Notes: generated from the sequence alone by a model not told the origin. A DNA stretch of 64,000 nt from CAMAVH01 sp035714115 (GCA_035714115.1 DASTMO010000033.1:43720-107719), one strand, 5' to 3'. Numbered from the stretch's first letter, positions 45,432 through 53,784 are shown. A program made the numbers and translations.

Positions 45432-45592
45432 TATTAAAAATCAATGTGTTGGATGTGGCTGGCGGTGTGGCGGCCTGTCACAACTTTGCCCCAACCTTGC
45501 CGCAAGACCGGCCAATTGGGCTCGCATAGTTTGTGAACGCCGGGGTCTCGAGTTCCGGCTTGTTTGAGAGCCACAAAGCAGAACCGAGTCAG

Positions 45593-46078
45593 ATGCCGAC
45601 AGTTCAAACCCTGCCAGCGATCGACCCCGGCCTAACGATTTCCGTCGCCCAGCCTTTCTTGCAAGGCGAGGACTATCTGCAGCAGATCGAGCGCAGCATC
45701 GCTCTGCTGGCCGGCCAGCATTCTCTGCGCATCTCTCTTTTCCGTCTCGAATTCGTCGGCATCGCCGCGCATGAACTCGGCGCGCGGGCCCGCCAGTCGC
45801 TGGCCGGTCTCGGCCTGATCGGCGCCTTGCCCGATGGCAGCCTCGGGCTGCTGTACATAGGCGCGCGCCCCTCGGGTCAGGAAGACCTGTCGGTCGAGCG
45901 CGTCGTCGCCGAAAAGGTCAACCTCGCCCTGGCGCTCGTCGCGCCGTCCGGCGCGCGGCTTCAGTCGGTCACCGCGGCCCATCGCTGGGCCGACGAAATC
46001 GCCGATGCGGAGGATCTCATCGACGAGGCTTTGTTCATCGTCAAGACCTGCGGCTATCAGCTGCGTCGGGTGTCGTGA
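45593..46078 (+). CDS. Unknown protein after the kinase gene
   Basis: I do not recognise this 161-residue protein. It is acidic to neutral, without signal peptide or membrane helix: an N-terminal MPTVQTLPAIDPGLTISVAQ lead, a hydrophobic strand SLRISLFRLEFVG, and an alpha/beta body (LIGALPDGSLGLLYIGARPS, EKVNLALALV). Pattern and length could fit a degenerate GGDEF-like or small alpha/beta domain, but no catalytic motif is visible. A GTG at 45533 is the alternative start (181 residues). Its stop overlaps the glucosaminidase start (TGATG), so they are coupled. Confidence 0.6.
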   Translation: MPTVQTLPAIDPGLTISVAQPFLQGEDYLQQIERSIALLAGQHSLRISLFRLEFVGIAAHELGARARQSLAGLGLIGALPDGSLGLLYIGARPSGQEDLSVERVVAEKVNLALALVAPSGARLQSVTAAHRWADEIADAEDLIDEALFIVKTCGYQLRRVS

Positions 46079-47007
46079 TGGCACTTAACCGCGATTTCCT
46101 GATGCGCGCCGGGATGGCGGCGATGATCGCCGCCGCGACGGGCGTCGCTGCCTGGCAGGAACGCGCTTCGGGTGATCGCGTGCTGCGCGGAGAGGTCTCG
46201 GCGGCCTGGCTCGCTGATTATCACCGCGAACTCGGTTACAGCCTCGACGATGTGCGCAAGGCCGGCCAACCTGTGCCGCGCGTGATGCTGGCCGAACTGC
46301 CGGTCGATCTCGCCAAGGTCGAGCCGACGCCGCTGCGCAAACGCCTGTTCATCGAAGGGCTGCTGCCGGTCGTGCTCGGCGTCAACGAGCGCATCGCGGA
46401 CGACCGCGCCCGTTTGGCGTCTCTGCTTGCCAGGCAGACTGGCGGCGAAGCGCTCAGCATGCGTGAGCAAATCTGGCTTGCCGACATGGCTGCCCGCTAC
46501 GGCAGCGAAGACACCGCTGAGCTGCTGCGCCGCGTCGACGTGGTGCCGGTCTCGCTCGCCATCGCCCAGGCGGCGATCGAGAGCGGTTGGGGCTCTTCGC
46601 GCTTCGCTCAGGAAGGCAATGCGCTCTTCGGCCAGCGCGTTTATGGCGCAAACAGGACTGGAAGCGGCATGCAGCCCGCCGGCCTGACCGGCGCCGACTT
46701 CGGCGTGCGCGGTTTCGAGACCTTGAGCGATGCGGTCGCCGCCTATGCCGATAATCTCAACAGCTTTCCGGCCTACGACGGCTTGCGCGCCGTGCGCGCC
46801 GGCTTGCGCGCTCAGGGCCGCGCCCCCGATGGCCTGACGCTTGCCGGCAGCCTGTTGCGCTATTCCGAACTCGGCGGCCATTACGTCAGTCAGGTGCGCG
46901 ATTTGATCCGCGCCAACAATCTTGCAGCCTTGGACAAGGCGCGCCTCGTCGGCGCGCCGGATGATGAGCCGGCGTTAGATCGGCAGTCGGAGCGTAAGGA
47001 CATTTAG
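46078..47007 (+). CDS. Glucosaminidase-domain (Bax/GH73-like) protein
   Basis: A 309-residue peptidoglycan-hydrolase-fold protein. Residues 1-25 are a hydrophobic export signal or anchor (MRAGMAAMIAAATGVAAW). The catalytic region is VPVSLAIAQAAIESGWGSS with Glu168, followed by NALFGQRVYGANRTG, as in GH73 mannosyl-glycoprotein endo-beta-N-acetylglucosaminidase/Bax proteins. It should cut the glycan strands of the wall. The location next to a two-component system and an unknown 151-residue protein suggests envelope remodelling under its control. Confidence 0.85.
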   Translation: MALNRDFLMRAGMAAMIAAATGVAAWQERASGDRVLRGEVSAAWLADYHRELGYSLDDVRKAGQPVPRVMLAELPVDLAKVEPTPLRKRLFIEGLLPVVLGVNERIADDRARLASLLARQTGGEALSMREQIWLADMAARYGSEDTAELLRRVDVVPVSLAIAQAAIESGWGSSRFAQEGNALFGQRVYGANRTGSGMQPAGLTGADFGVRGFETLSDAVAAYADNLNSFPAYDGLRAVRAGLRAQGRAPDGLTLAGSLLRYSELGGHYVSQVRDLIRANNLAALDKARLVGAPDDEPALDRQSERKDI

Positions 47008-47009
47008 CG

Positions 47010-47465
47010 ATGCGTGCGTTCTGGGAACGTGATTTGGCTTGGCAACAGGCGCTTGCGGCTTCGGCTGGCGCGCTCGTGATTGCAGTCGGGGTCGCTTGGG
47101 CCAGCGATCAGTTGAACGGCGGCGGCATGTCCGCGCCGGCGGCTGATCAGCAGTTCTCCTCGCGCCAGACCGCGTTCGAGCAGATGACGCCGGGAAACCG
47201 TTTGATCGCCGAAGCCTTGTTCGCGGCGCAGATGCCCGATGACGGTGCGCGCCGCAGCTGGCCCTTGACCCGCATCGCCACCGAGCGCGTCGCAGGACAA
47301 AGCTGGGGCGATGTGTTTCAGGAGATGAAGAGCGAGAATCTGTTGCGTGCCGACACGCTCGGGCAGGTCGTCACTTGGTATCAATACAATTATTTGAAGC
47401 CCGAGCCTTATGCTGGCCGCGCTTCGATCGCGACGACGCCGGTGAGCGAAGAATACGGGAACTAG
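47010..47465 (+). CDS. Unknown exported or anchored protein
   Basis: A 151-residue protein I do not recognise. An N-terminal hydrophobic helix (about 12-32, QALAASAGALVIAVGVAWA) should anchor or export it. Two short alpha blocks follow (SRQTAFEQMTPGNRLIAEAL, SWGDVFQEMKSENLLRADTL) with a WYQYNYL motif; no Cys or catalytic pattern. It starts 2 bp after the glucosaminidase gene, so it is probably its partner and could regulate or localise the hydrolase (inference). Confidence 0.6.
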   Translation: MRAFWERDLAWQQALAASAGALVIAVGVAWASDQLNGGGMSAPAADQQFSSRQTAFEQMTPGNRLIAEALFAAQMPDDGARRSWPLTRIATERVAGQSWGDVFQEMKSENLLRADTLGQVVTWYQYNYLKPEPYAGRASIATTPVSEEYGN

Positions 47466-47531
47466 GCCTTAGGGCCGGCGTTCTAAAAAGCAGTAAGCGT
47501 AGCCTTGAGCAGAGATTGAAGGAGCCAAAAA

Positions 47532-47759
47532 ATGACCACGTTGAAAAAGATCGGTGCTGTTTCTCTGATGCTGTTCGGCCTCGCGGCCTGCTCGAACATG
47601 AACGACTCGCAGCAGCGTACGTTGTCGGGCGGCGCCATCGGCGCGGCCGGCGGCGCGGTTGTCGGCGCATTGACGGGTAGCTGGGTGACCGGCGCATTGA
47701 TCGGTGGCGCGGGCGGTGCCGCGGTCGGCGCCATCACCAGCGAGAACAACAAGAAGTAA
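47532..47759 (+). CDS. Glycine-zipper lipoprotein (YMGG-like)
   Basis: A 75-residue small lipoprotein: signal and lipobox LAAC with Cys20, then a glycine-zipper pair of helices (GGAIGAAGGAVVGALTG and GALIGGAGGAAVGAIT). Entericidin/osmotic-lipoprotein families have the same plan, but the function is unproven. A GAAGGAGC site precedes the ATG. Three tandem RNA-like hairpin units begin 13 bp after its stop codon. Confidence 0.8.
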   Translation: MTTLKKIGAVSLMLFGLAACSNMNDSQQRTLSGGAIGAAGGAVVGALTGSWVTGALIGGAGGAAVGAITSENNKK

Positions 47760-47771
47760 GCGTTCAGGAAT

Positions 47772-48057
47772 GCTTCGTCGGCTGGCCCCCCGGCGGCTTA
47801 CGAAGCAGGGCGCAGGTGTCGCGACGGGCATCTGCGCCTCTTAATCAGCGGCAGCGCAGCCGCTTCAGGAAACTCCGTCGGCTGGCCCCCCGGCGGCCTA
47901 CGGAGTGGGCGCGGATGTCGCGACGGGCATCCGCGCCTATAAATTCCACGCTGCATCCTGGTGGTGCAGGCGCGGCCAGAGACTTCATCGATTGGCCCCC
48001 CGGCGGTCGATGAAGTGAGGAGCGGGTGTCGCGACGGGCATCCGCTCCTTTTATTTT
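47772..48057 (+). ncRNA. Three tandem two-hairpin elements with covarying stems
   Basis: Three units at 47772-47838, 47872-47937 and 47982-48048 each hold hairpin A and hairpin B. Hairpin A stems differ between units (GCTTCGT/ACGAAGC, ACTCCGT/ACGGAGT, ACTTCATCGA/TCGATGAAGT), but the loop TGGCCCCCCGGCGG is identical. Hairpin B stems also vary (GCGCAGG, GCGCGGA, GGAGCGGG and complements) around an identical TGTCGCGACGGGCAT core. Compensatory changes keep all pairs. The spacers between units contain small hairpins (for example AGCGGC/GCCGCT at 47847-47864). The last unit ends in TTTTATTTT, as for a terminator. I recognise no known RNA family. Confidence 0.6.
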
Positions 48058-48116
48058 GGCTCATGCCGATTTTGTCCCCGCTATTCTCCACAGGCCATGC
48101 GCGAGATCATGCGTGC

Positions 48117-48590
48117 TCAGTAGGCGCGGACGCGTCGTCTGCCCCAGTGCAGTGGCGCTGTCGCTATACCGTAAACGAGCCAGCCGAGGGCCATACCGAC
48201 GAGCGCGCTGATCAGGCTCGCCGTGTCGAGTGGCAGAGCGGGCTGGAAATTCGCCCAGGCGGCTTTGGCGATGGCGCCGTCGATGTCGCGCAGCAGCGCG
48301 AGCGGCCGCCACAACGGGTCGGCGGTCATGATGGCGTCATAAGCGCGCGACAATTCGCCGACGCGTCGTTCGGCGGCGGATACGAGAGCGGCTTGCATGT
48401 CGAGCGGCAGCGGGCCGGCATAATCGCCGGCGCGAATCTTTTCCAGCGTCAGGCGCGCTTCGTCGATATGGCCGCCGAGACGCTGCAGATAGGCGGCGCT
48501 GAAAGCTTGGGCCTGCGATGCGGCAAGGCCGGCGGTCGCAGCGACGCAGGTGCCGGCGAGCGAATCGAACTTGCGCAACAGCCAGGACAT
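48117..48590 (-). CDS. DUF2937 membrane protein
   Basis: A 157-residue protein with membrane segments at the N-terminus (MSWLLRKFDSLAGTCVAATAGLAASQAQAFSA, partly amphipathic) and near the C-terminus (TASLISALVGMALGWLVYGI). The YLQRLGGHIDEARLTLEKI block is the DUF2937 signature, which is of unknown function. GGGAGGAATGGA precedes the ATG; an upstream start at 48653 is less likely. It is convergent with the three RNA-like units and close to a divergent SDR gene. Confidence 0.75.
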   Translation of the reverse strand: MSWLLRKFDSLAGTCVAATAGLAASQAQAFSAAYLQRLGGHIDEARLTLEKIRAGDYAGPLPLDMQAALVSAAERRVGELSRAYDAIMTADPLWRPLALLRDIDGAIAKAAWANFQPALPLDTASLISALVGMALGWLVYGIATAPLHWGRRRVRAY

Positions 48591-48706
48591 TCCATTCCTC
48601 CCAGGTGGCGGGGTTCCAGGGATTGTGGCACTTTGTCCCCAGGAGCACTTCAAGAAATGAACGCCGCAAAGATGGCGTCAGCAGGGCATCGGGCGAGCAG
48701 GGCGAG

Positions 48707-49531
48707 ATGACGGTCGACTTGAAAGGCCGCGTGGCGGTTGTGACGGGGGCGAGCCGTGGGCTTGGCCGGGCCATGGCCATGGGGTTGGCCGAAGCGAACG
48801 GCCGCGTCGTGCTGGCCGCGCGTGAGAGCGAGGATTTGCGCGCTGCCGCCGCGGAGATCGCCGCGCGTGCCGGCGCCGATCGTGTGCTTGCCGTTGCCGC
48901 TGACATCACCGATCAGGCCGATTGCCAGCGCGTCGTCTCCGAAACGCTCGCCCGCTTCGGCGAGCTCGACGTGCTGATCAACAACGCGCGCCGCCCGCAC
49001 CGTGGGCCTGGCCTGCCGTCGGACGATCATTCGGTGCCGTTCTGGCAGTTCGATCCGGAGGTCTGGATGGATATCATGCGCGTCAATGTCGGCGGGCCGT
49101 TCATGCTCGCCCGCGCCGTCGTACCGCATCTCATCCACAAGGGCTGGGGCCGCATCATCAATCTTTCGACCAACATCGACACCATGCAGCGTCCGCACAA
49201 CTCGCCTTACGGCGTCAGCAAGGCGGCGGTGGAAGCGGCGACACTGATCTGGGCGGGCGACTTGAAAGAGACCGGCGTGACGGTCAATACAATCCTGCCG
49301 GGCGGCGCTTGCGCCACCGAACTGTTGCGTCTGGCCGAAGCCAACGGGCGCAGCGGTAAATTGCTGCCGGTCGATGTGATGAACCCCCTGGCCGTCTGGC
49401 TGGCCTCCGACCTGTCGGACGGCAAGAGCGGCGGGCGCTATGTCGCGCGCTTCTGGGATGCCTCGCTGCCGGCGGACCAGGCGGCGGCGCGTTGCCTGGA
49501 AGCGCCGGTGCTGCGCGCGCCGATCCGTTAA
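48707..49531 (+). CDS. Short-chain dehydrogenase/reductase
   Basis: NAD(P)-dependent oxidoreductase of 274 residues. The cofactor motif is TGASRGLG (from about residue 13), the NNA motif is INNARR near 91, and the catalytic residues are Tyr168 and Lys172 in SPYGVSKAAVE, with a Ser in INLSTN. The Arg in ASRG suggests NADP preference but this is not decisive. Start at ATG 48707 fits the family's N-terminal length; ATG codons upstream are in other frames. Followed after 10 bp by the amidohydrolase gene, so likely one operon. Confidence 0.93.
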   Translation: MTVDLKGRVAVVTGASRGLGRAMAMGLAEANGRVVLAARESEDLRAAAAEIAARAGADRVLAVAADITDQADCQRVVSETLARFGELDVLINNARRPHRGPGLPSDDHSVPFWQFDPEVWMDIMRVNVGGPFMLARAVVPHLIHKGWGRIINLSTNIDTMQRPHNSPYGVSKAAVEAATLIWAGDLKETGVTVNTILPGGACATELLRLAEANGRSGKLLPVDVMNPLAVWLASDLSDGKSGGRYVARFWDASLPADQAAARCLEAPVLRAPIR

Positions 49532-49541
49532 GAGAGTTGTG

Positions 49542-50585
49542 ATGAAAATCGACTGCGAGACTTATTATTGGCCGATCGACTTTCTCGATCGCGTCGATCA
49601 CCCGGGCAAGGGCCGCATCGAGCGCGAGGACGAAACGACCGTCAGCTTCTATCGCGACGGCGAGATGATCCAGCGCTTCAAGAACACGCGCTGGGATCTG
49701 GCTTTGCGCAAGCAGGCGATGGACGCGGCGGGATACGACGCGCAGTTGCTGCTGCCCGATCCGTTGCCGTTTCTCTATGAGATCAATCACAGCCTCGGGC
49801 CGCTCATGGCTGCCGGCTACAACTCCTACCTCGCCGAGGCCATCGCCGGCGAGCCACGCTTCATCGGCGCGGCTTGGCTTTATCTGCCGGATATGGACGA
49901 GGCGATGGCGGAACTGGAGCGGGCCGCCAAAGCGGGCCTGTGCGCCGTGCGGCTCAACGGCGGTTTCGCCGACGAGAATCTCGACGGCGAGGAATTATGG
50001 CCGCTCTATGAGGCGGCCGAAGCGCTCGACATGGCCATCGTTGTATTGCCCATCGAACGCGCCTTCGAGGACCAGACCGGCCATCCTTGGCTGATCGGTG
50101 CCGACCGCTACGCCAACATGCGCTTTCTCGCGAGCAGCCTCGGCTTCCCCTTCACCTATATGCAGAGCATCGCGCGGCTGATCTTCGGCGGCGTGCTCGA
50201 CCGCTTTCCCAAACTGCGCTTCGCCTTCTTGAAGGGCGGGGCGGGCTGGGCACCTTACTTGCGCGAACGGCTGGACCGTCAGGCCGAGCATCGCAGCTTT
50301 CGCAGCCATGCCATGAAGCGGGGCTTCAAGCTGCAGCGCCGGCCGAGTGATTATTTCGACCAGCTTTACATTGCCGCGAGCGGCGACGAGACGATGCTGG
50401 CCGATGTCGCGAAGCGCTGGCCGGATCACCGGATGATCGTCGGCAGCGGTTACGACATGGGCGATCTCGGCGCCACCTGGCCCGATACGGTGGCGCGCAT
50501 CGGCGCGCTTTCCGATCTGGCGGCGGCGGACCGCGATCTGCTGCTCGACGGTAACGCCCGGCGCCTGTTCGCCTTACCTGGTTAG
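49542..50585 (+). CDS. Amidohydrolase-2 family protein lacking key metal ligands
   Basis: A 347-residue TIM-barrel protein with good family shape: KIDCETYYWPIDFLDRV at the start, a PLPFLYEINHSLGPLM block, RFPKLRFAFLKGGAGWAPYLRERLDR, and a C-terminal VGSGYDMGDLG. The N-terminal His-x-His is replaced by CET, the His of the LAHGGG block is Lys-Gly-Gly, and the usual GSDYPH Asp is Gly (GSGYD). The first His197 equivalent is also not obvious. It is therefore probably metal-free or uses other residues. SDR is 10 bp upstream. Confidence 0.85.
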   Translation: MKIDCETYYWPIDFLDRVDHPGKGRIEREDETTVSFYRDGEMIQRFKNTRWDLALRKQAMDAAGYDAQLLLPDPLPFLYEINHSLGPLMAAGYNSYLAEAIAGEPRFIGAAWLYLPDMDEAMAELERAAKAGLCAVRLNGGFADENLDGEELWPLYEAAEALDMAIVVLPIERAFEDQTGHPWLIGADRYANMRFLASSLGFPFTYMQSIARLIFGGVLDRFPKLRFAFLKGGAGWAPYLRERLDRQAEHRSFRSHAMKRGFKLQRRPSDYFDQLYIAASGDETMLADVAKRWPDHRMIVGSGYDMGDLGATWPDTVARIGALSDLAAADRDLLLDGNARRLFALPG

Positions 50586-50681
50586 TTCTGCGCCCGGCGA
50601 AACGCCGAACGCCTACCGCCGGCGGCCCCGGCGGGCTATGATCGCGCCGGTCTGCGCATTGGGCGCATTTCCGGGGATAGC

Positions 50682-51686
50682 ATGTTCGCTGCGAAGATGA
50701 AGGCCGTCGGTTTGGGGATGGCGACGCTCGTCGCCGTCTGGCAGCCGCTCGCACCCGGCGCGTTCAGGCCGGCGCGGGCCGACATGCTGGCCCCTGCCGC
50801 CGAGCGCGAGGCTACCTTCGTGATCGGCCGGATTTCGGCCGATCTGCGGCGCAGCCTGCCGCGTCTCGACCTCATGGCCGACTATATGGCTGCGAAGCTT
50901 GGCCAGGTCGGCTATCGCAAAGGCCATGGCGTCGTCGTCGGTCGCCTCGAAGATATGGCCAGACTGTTGCAGGACGGCGAGATCGACATGGTTTCGGAAA
51001 GCCCGCTTTCCGCGGTCCGCCTCGCCGATATGACCGGCGCGGAGATCGTGCTGCGCGAATGGAAGGATAAGGTTCCGGTCTATCGCAGCGTCGTCATCGT
51101 CGCCAAGAACAGCCCGGTGCAGAAGATCGCCGATTTGCGTGGCCGGCGCATCGCGCTCGAAGACCGCGGCTCCACCACGGGCTATCTGCTCCCGCTCGCT
51201 GCGCTCAAAGCGGCCGGATTGCGCCTCGTCGAATTGGCGCGTCCCGAGGACGCAGTGCCGCCCGATGCGGTCGGCTACATCTTCACCCAGAACGAGCTCA
51301 ATATCGCGACTTGGACGGCGCGCGGCTTGGTCGATGCCGGCGCCTTCAGCGATCTCGATCTGGAAGATAGCGACCGCACGCCCAAGCGCATGCGGGGCGA
51401 CCTGCGGGTCATCTATCTCTCCGAACCGGTGATCCGTTCGGTGGCGCTGCTCAGGAGAGGCTTGCCGCCAGAGCGGCGCGAGGCCGCTCTGGCGGCGTTG
51501 AAAGACATTGCCGCGGACAATGCGGCCGCCACGGTGCGGCACGAATATTATCGCCTGCGCCGCTATGACGATCTCGATGCGGAGGCGCTCCGCAGCTTGG
51601 ATACCGTGCGCAAGGCGCTCGCGGCGCTCGGCCCGCAATCGGCTCCTCGGGCGGCCTCCCAGGCAGCCCCCTCGGCGCTCAAGTGA
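50682..51686 (+). CDS. PhnD-like phosphate/phosphonate-type periplasmic binding protein
   Basis: A 334-residue exported protein (hydrophobic N-terminus, about residues 1-34, cut near ARA) of the PhnD/SBP_bac_3-like fold: FVIGRISADLRRSLPRLDLMADYMAAKL, GEIDMVSESPLSAVRLA, LRGRRIALEDRGSTTGYLLPLAAL and PDAVGYIFTQNELN. No transporter genes follow; instead a sensor kinase (13 bp later) and a receiver follow on the same strand. PhnD-like proteins often serve as ligand-binding partners for two-component sensors. The ligand (phosphite, phosphonate or other) is not decided by sequence. Confidence 0.88.
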   Translation: MFAAKMKAVGLGMATLVAVWQPLAPGAFRPARADMLAPAAEREATFVIGRISADLRRSLPRLDLMADYMAAKLGQVGYRKGHGVVVGRLEDMARLLQDGEIDMVSESPLSAVRLADMTGAEIVLREWKDKVPVYRSVVIVAKNSPVQKIADLRGRRIALEDRGSTTGYLLPLAALKAAGLRLVELARPEDAVPPDAVGYIFTQNELNIATWTARGLVDAGAFSDLDLEDSDRTPKRMRGDLRVIYLSEPVIRSVALLRRGLPPERREAALAALKDIAADNAAATVRHEYYRLRRYDDLDAEALRSLDTVRKALAALGPQSAPRAASQAAPSALK

Positions 51687-51699
51687 CGGCACGCCGGCC

Positions 51700-53280
51700 A
51701 TGAAGCTCAAGCTGCATCATCGCTATTCGCTCGTCATCGTCGCGCTGTTGCTGTCGGTGGTGACGCTGATCTCTGGCGCGGCGGTGCTCGCCTTCAGCTC
51801 GCTGTCGGAACGCACCGAGGAAGCCAGCGCGCGCGTGATGGGCGACGCGCTGCGCCAGCAGGCGATCTCCGACGGGCAGGATCTCGCGGCATTGGCGAGC
51901 CAGATCGTCGCCAGCTCGCTTTACGATTTCGACATGCGGGATCTGGACGAGGATCTGCGCGCGCTGCGCCGTTACAAGGGCATCCTGGCGATCCGCGTTG
52001 TCGATCCGCGCGGCCGCATCCTGCACGACGGCAGCGACCAATTGTCCGACTATGGACGGCGCACGCGGGATGTGGTGACGGAAAAGGCGCTGCAGACCCG
52101 CTCGGTGATCAGCGGTATCGAAGGCGATATTCTCAGCGTCGGCGCGCCGGTGATGATCGGCGACCGGTTGCTCGGCGCGATCCATGTCGATATCTCGCTC
52201 GGCGACCTGATGGCGCATGTCTCCAATCTGCGCAGCGAAGTCATCAGGCTGTCGGACGATGCGCACCGTTCGCTGCTGATCATCGTCGGTATGGCAGCGC
52301 TCATTCTCGGCATCGTCGGTTTGGTGGTCGGCCTGCTGGTCGGGCGCGGCTTGAGCCAGCCGATTCGGGCTTTATCCGCCGCGACGCGCAGCATCGGCCA
52401 GGGCGAGACGGCGAGCGGATTGCCGGTCGATCGCAGCGACGAGATCGGCGATCTCGCCCGCGATCTGGAAAAGATGGCCGACAGCCTGCGTCAGTCGAGC
52501 CGGATGAGCCGCCTCGCGACCGTCGGCGAAGTGGCGGTCGGCGTCGCCCACGAATTGAACCAGCCGCTCAGCACCATCCGAATGGCGGCGGACAACGGCC
52601 TGGCTTCGCTCGACAGCGCCAAGACCGACGAGGAATACCTGCGCAGCAAGCTCGAGCTCGTCTCGCAACTGGCGGGCAACATGGGCGAGCAGATCCAGCG
52701 CATGTGCGCCGTGGGCCGCCGCGATGGCCGGCGCATCATCTTCGATCCGCGCGTCAGCGTGCGCGACGCTTTGGCGCTGCATGGCGGCGGCATCGAGGCG
52801 GCGGGCATCGAGCTCACGGTGGATTGGCCGGTCTTGCCGGCGGATGCGCCGTCGCTCAGTGTGCAGGGCTTGCCCAACCAGCTGATGCAGGTGGTGGTCA
52901 ATCTCATCGCCAACGCGCGCGATGCCATCGTCGAGCGCGGCGACACGCCGCTCGGACGGCTGCGAGGCGTGCGCGGCCAGATTCGCATGACCATGTCGGC
53001 CGACCCGATCCTGCGGGAATTTTGCCTGGAGATCGCCGACAACGGCGGCGGCATTCCGCCGGAGATTATCGGCCGCATTTTCGATCCTTTCTTCACCACC
53101 AAAGAGGTGACGAAGGGGACGGGCCTCGGCCTGTCCATCAGCTACGGCATCGTGGCCGGGATGGGCGGCCATATCGATGTCCGCAACGGGCCGGACGGCG
53201 CGATCTTCACGGTGGCTTTGCCGACCGGCATGGCGGCCGGCGAGGCTGCGGAATCGGAATTTATAGAGATTAAAGCTTAA
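51700..53280 (+). CDS. Membrane histidine kinase with HAMP domain
   Basis: A 526-residue sensor kinase. Two membrane helices (about 9-33 and 190-215) flank a periplasmic sensor of about 155 residues. A HAMP linker follows (RGLSQPIRALSAATRSIGQGE). The HisKA box is GVAHELNQPLSTIRMAADN with His284, and the ATPase has NLIANARDAI, DNGGGIPPEI, and GTGLGLSISYGIV. The HELNQPL form of HisKA is typical of the NtrB/DctB-like group that responds to carboxylates or phosphorylated partners. It begins 13 bp after the PhnD-like gene and is followed by a receiver gene. Confidence 0.94.
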   Translation: MKLKLHHRYSLVIVALLLSVVTLISGAAVLAFSSLSERTEEASARVMGDALRQQAISDGQDLAALASQIVASSLYDFDMRDLDEDLRALRRYKGILAIRVVDPRGRILHDGSDQLSDYGRRTRDVVTEKALQTRSVISGIEGDILSVGAPVMIGDRLLGAIHVDISLGDLMAHVSNLRSEVIRLSDDAHRSLLIIVGMAALILGIVGLVVGLLVGRGLSQPIRALSAATRSIGQGETASGLPVDRSDEIGDLARDLEKMADSLRQSSRMSRLATVGEVAVGVAHELNQPLSTIRMAADNGLASLDSAKTDEEYLRSKLELVSQLAGNMGEQIQRMCAVGRRDGRRIIFDPRVSVRDALALHGGGIEAAGIELTVDWPVLPADAPSLSVQGLPNQLMQVVVNLIANARDAIVERGDTPLGRLRGVRGQIRMTMSADPILREFCLEIADNGGGIPPEIIGRIFDPFFTTKEVTKGTGLGLSISYGIVAGMGGHIDVRNGPDGAIFTVALPTGMAAGEAAESEFIEIKA

Positions 53281-53345
53281 TATTTATCGGCTATGATAGG
53301 AATTCGGTCGGCCCGGCTGGCCGAACCGCCAATCACGCTCATTCG

Positions 53346-53771
53346 ATGGATTTTTCCGTGCTTTCCTCCCGCAAACCAGTCACAGGCCGCGCCGACAGCC
53401 CGCAACAGGCCGTGTTGGTTGTCGATGACGATCCTTTGCAACGCAGCGAAATCGTGGATTTTCTGATTCGCCAAGGGATCGCGGTGGTGTCGGCGCAGAA
53501 CGGCTTTGCCGCCGTGCATGAAATCCGCCGCCTGCGCCCGGCCGTCGTCGTCATGGACATGAAAATGCCCGGCCTCGACGGCATTCACGTCGCCCGCCTG
53601 ATCCAGGACATGCAAAGCAAGCCCAAGGTCATCCTGGTGTCGGGCTTTCCGGAATATGTCTATCGCGCGCACCAGGAAGATCTCGGCGTTTTCGCTATCG
53701 TCGAGAAGCCGGTGCCGCTCGCCGTCCTGGCGCGCTTCATCCGCGAAGCTTTGGCGAAGGGCGACGTTTAA
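53346..53771 (+). CDS. Single-domain response regulator (CheY-like)
   Basis: A 141-residue receiver with no output domain: acidic residues VVDDDP, phospho-acceptor Asp71 (VVVMDMKMPGLDG), Thr/Ser switch SGFP near 99-102, and Lys121 (VEKPV). It probably relays phosphate from the upstream HAMP kinase or interacts with an unlinked regulator. The start codon ATG 53346 has GCTCATTCG before it, no clear ribosome-binding site. The stop codon lies inside a GACGTTTAAACGTC palindrome. Tandem terminators follow. Confidence 0.93.
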   Translation: MDFSVLSSRKPVTGRADSPQQAVLVVDDDPLQRSEIVDFLIRQGIAVVSAQNGFAAVHEIRRLRPAVVVMDMKMPGLDGIHVARLIQDMQSKPKVILVSGFPEYVYRAHQEDLGVFAIVEKPVPLAVLARFIREALAKGDV

Positions 53772-53784
53772 ACGTCGCGGTGCC

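Noticed and set aside
47772..48057. CRISPR array
   Set aside because: Only three units, each an internal hairpin pair with variable stems; spacers are not uniform and no cas genes are nearby.
47772..48057. Guanidine-II (mini-ykkC) riboswitch, because of two hairpins and ACGG
   Set aside because: The loops are longer and contain CCCCCC and CGACGG rather than the short ACGR loops, and there is no transporter gene downstream.
47798..48091. Minus-strand frame with repeated CPSRHP peptides
   Set aside because: It only reads through the three hairpin units; repeats come from the RNA-like element and there is no ribosome-binding site.
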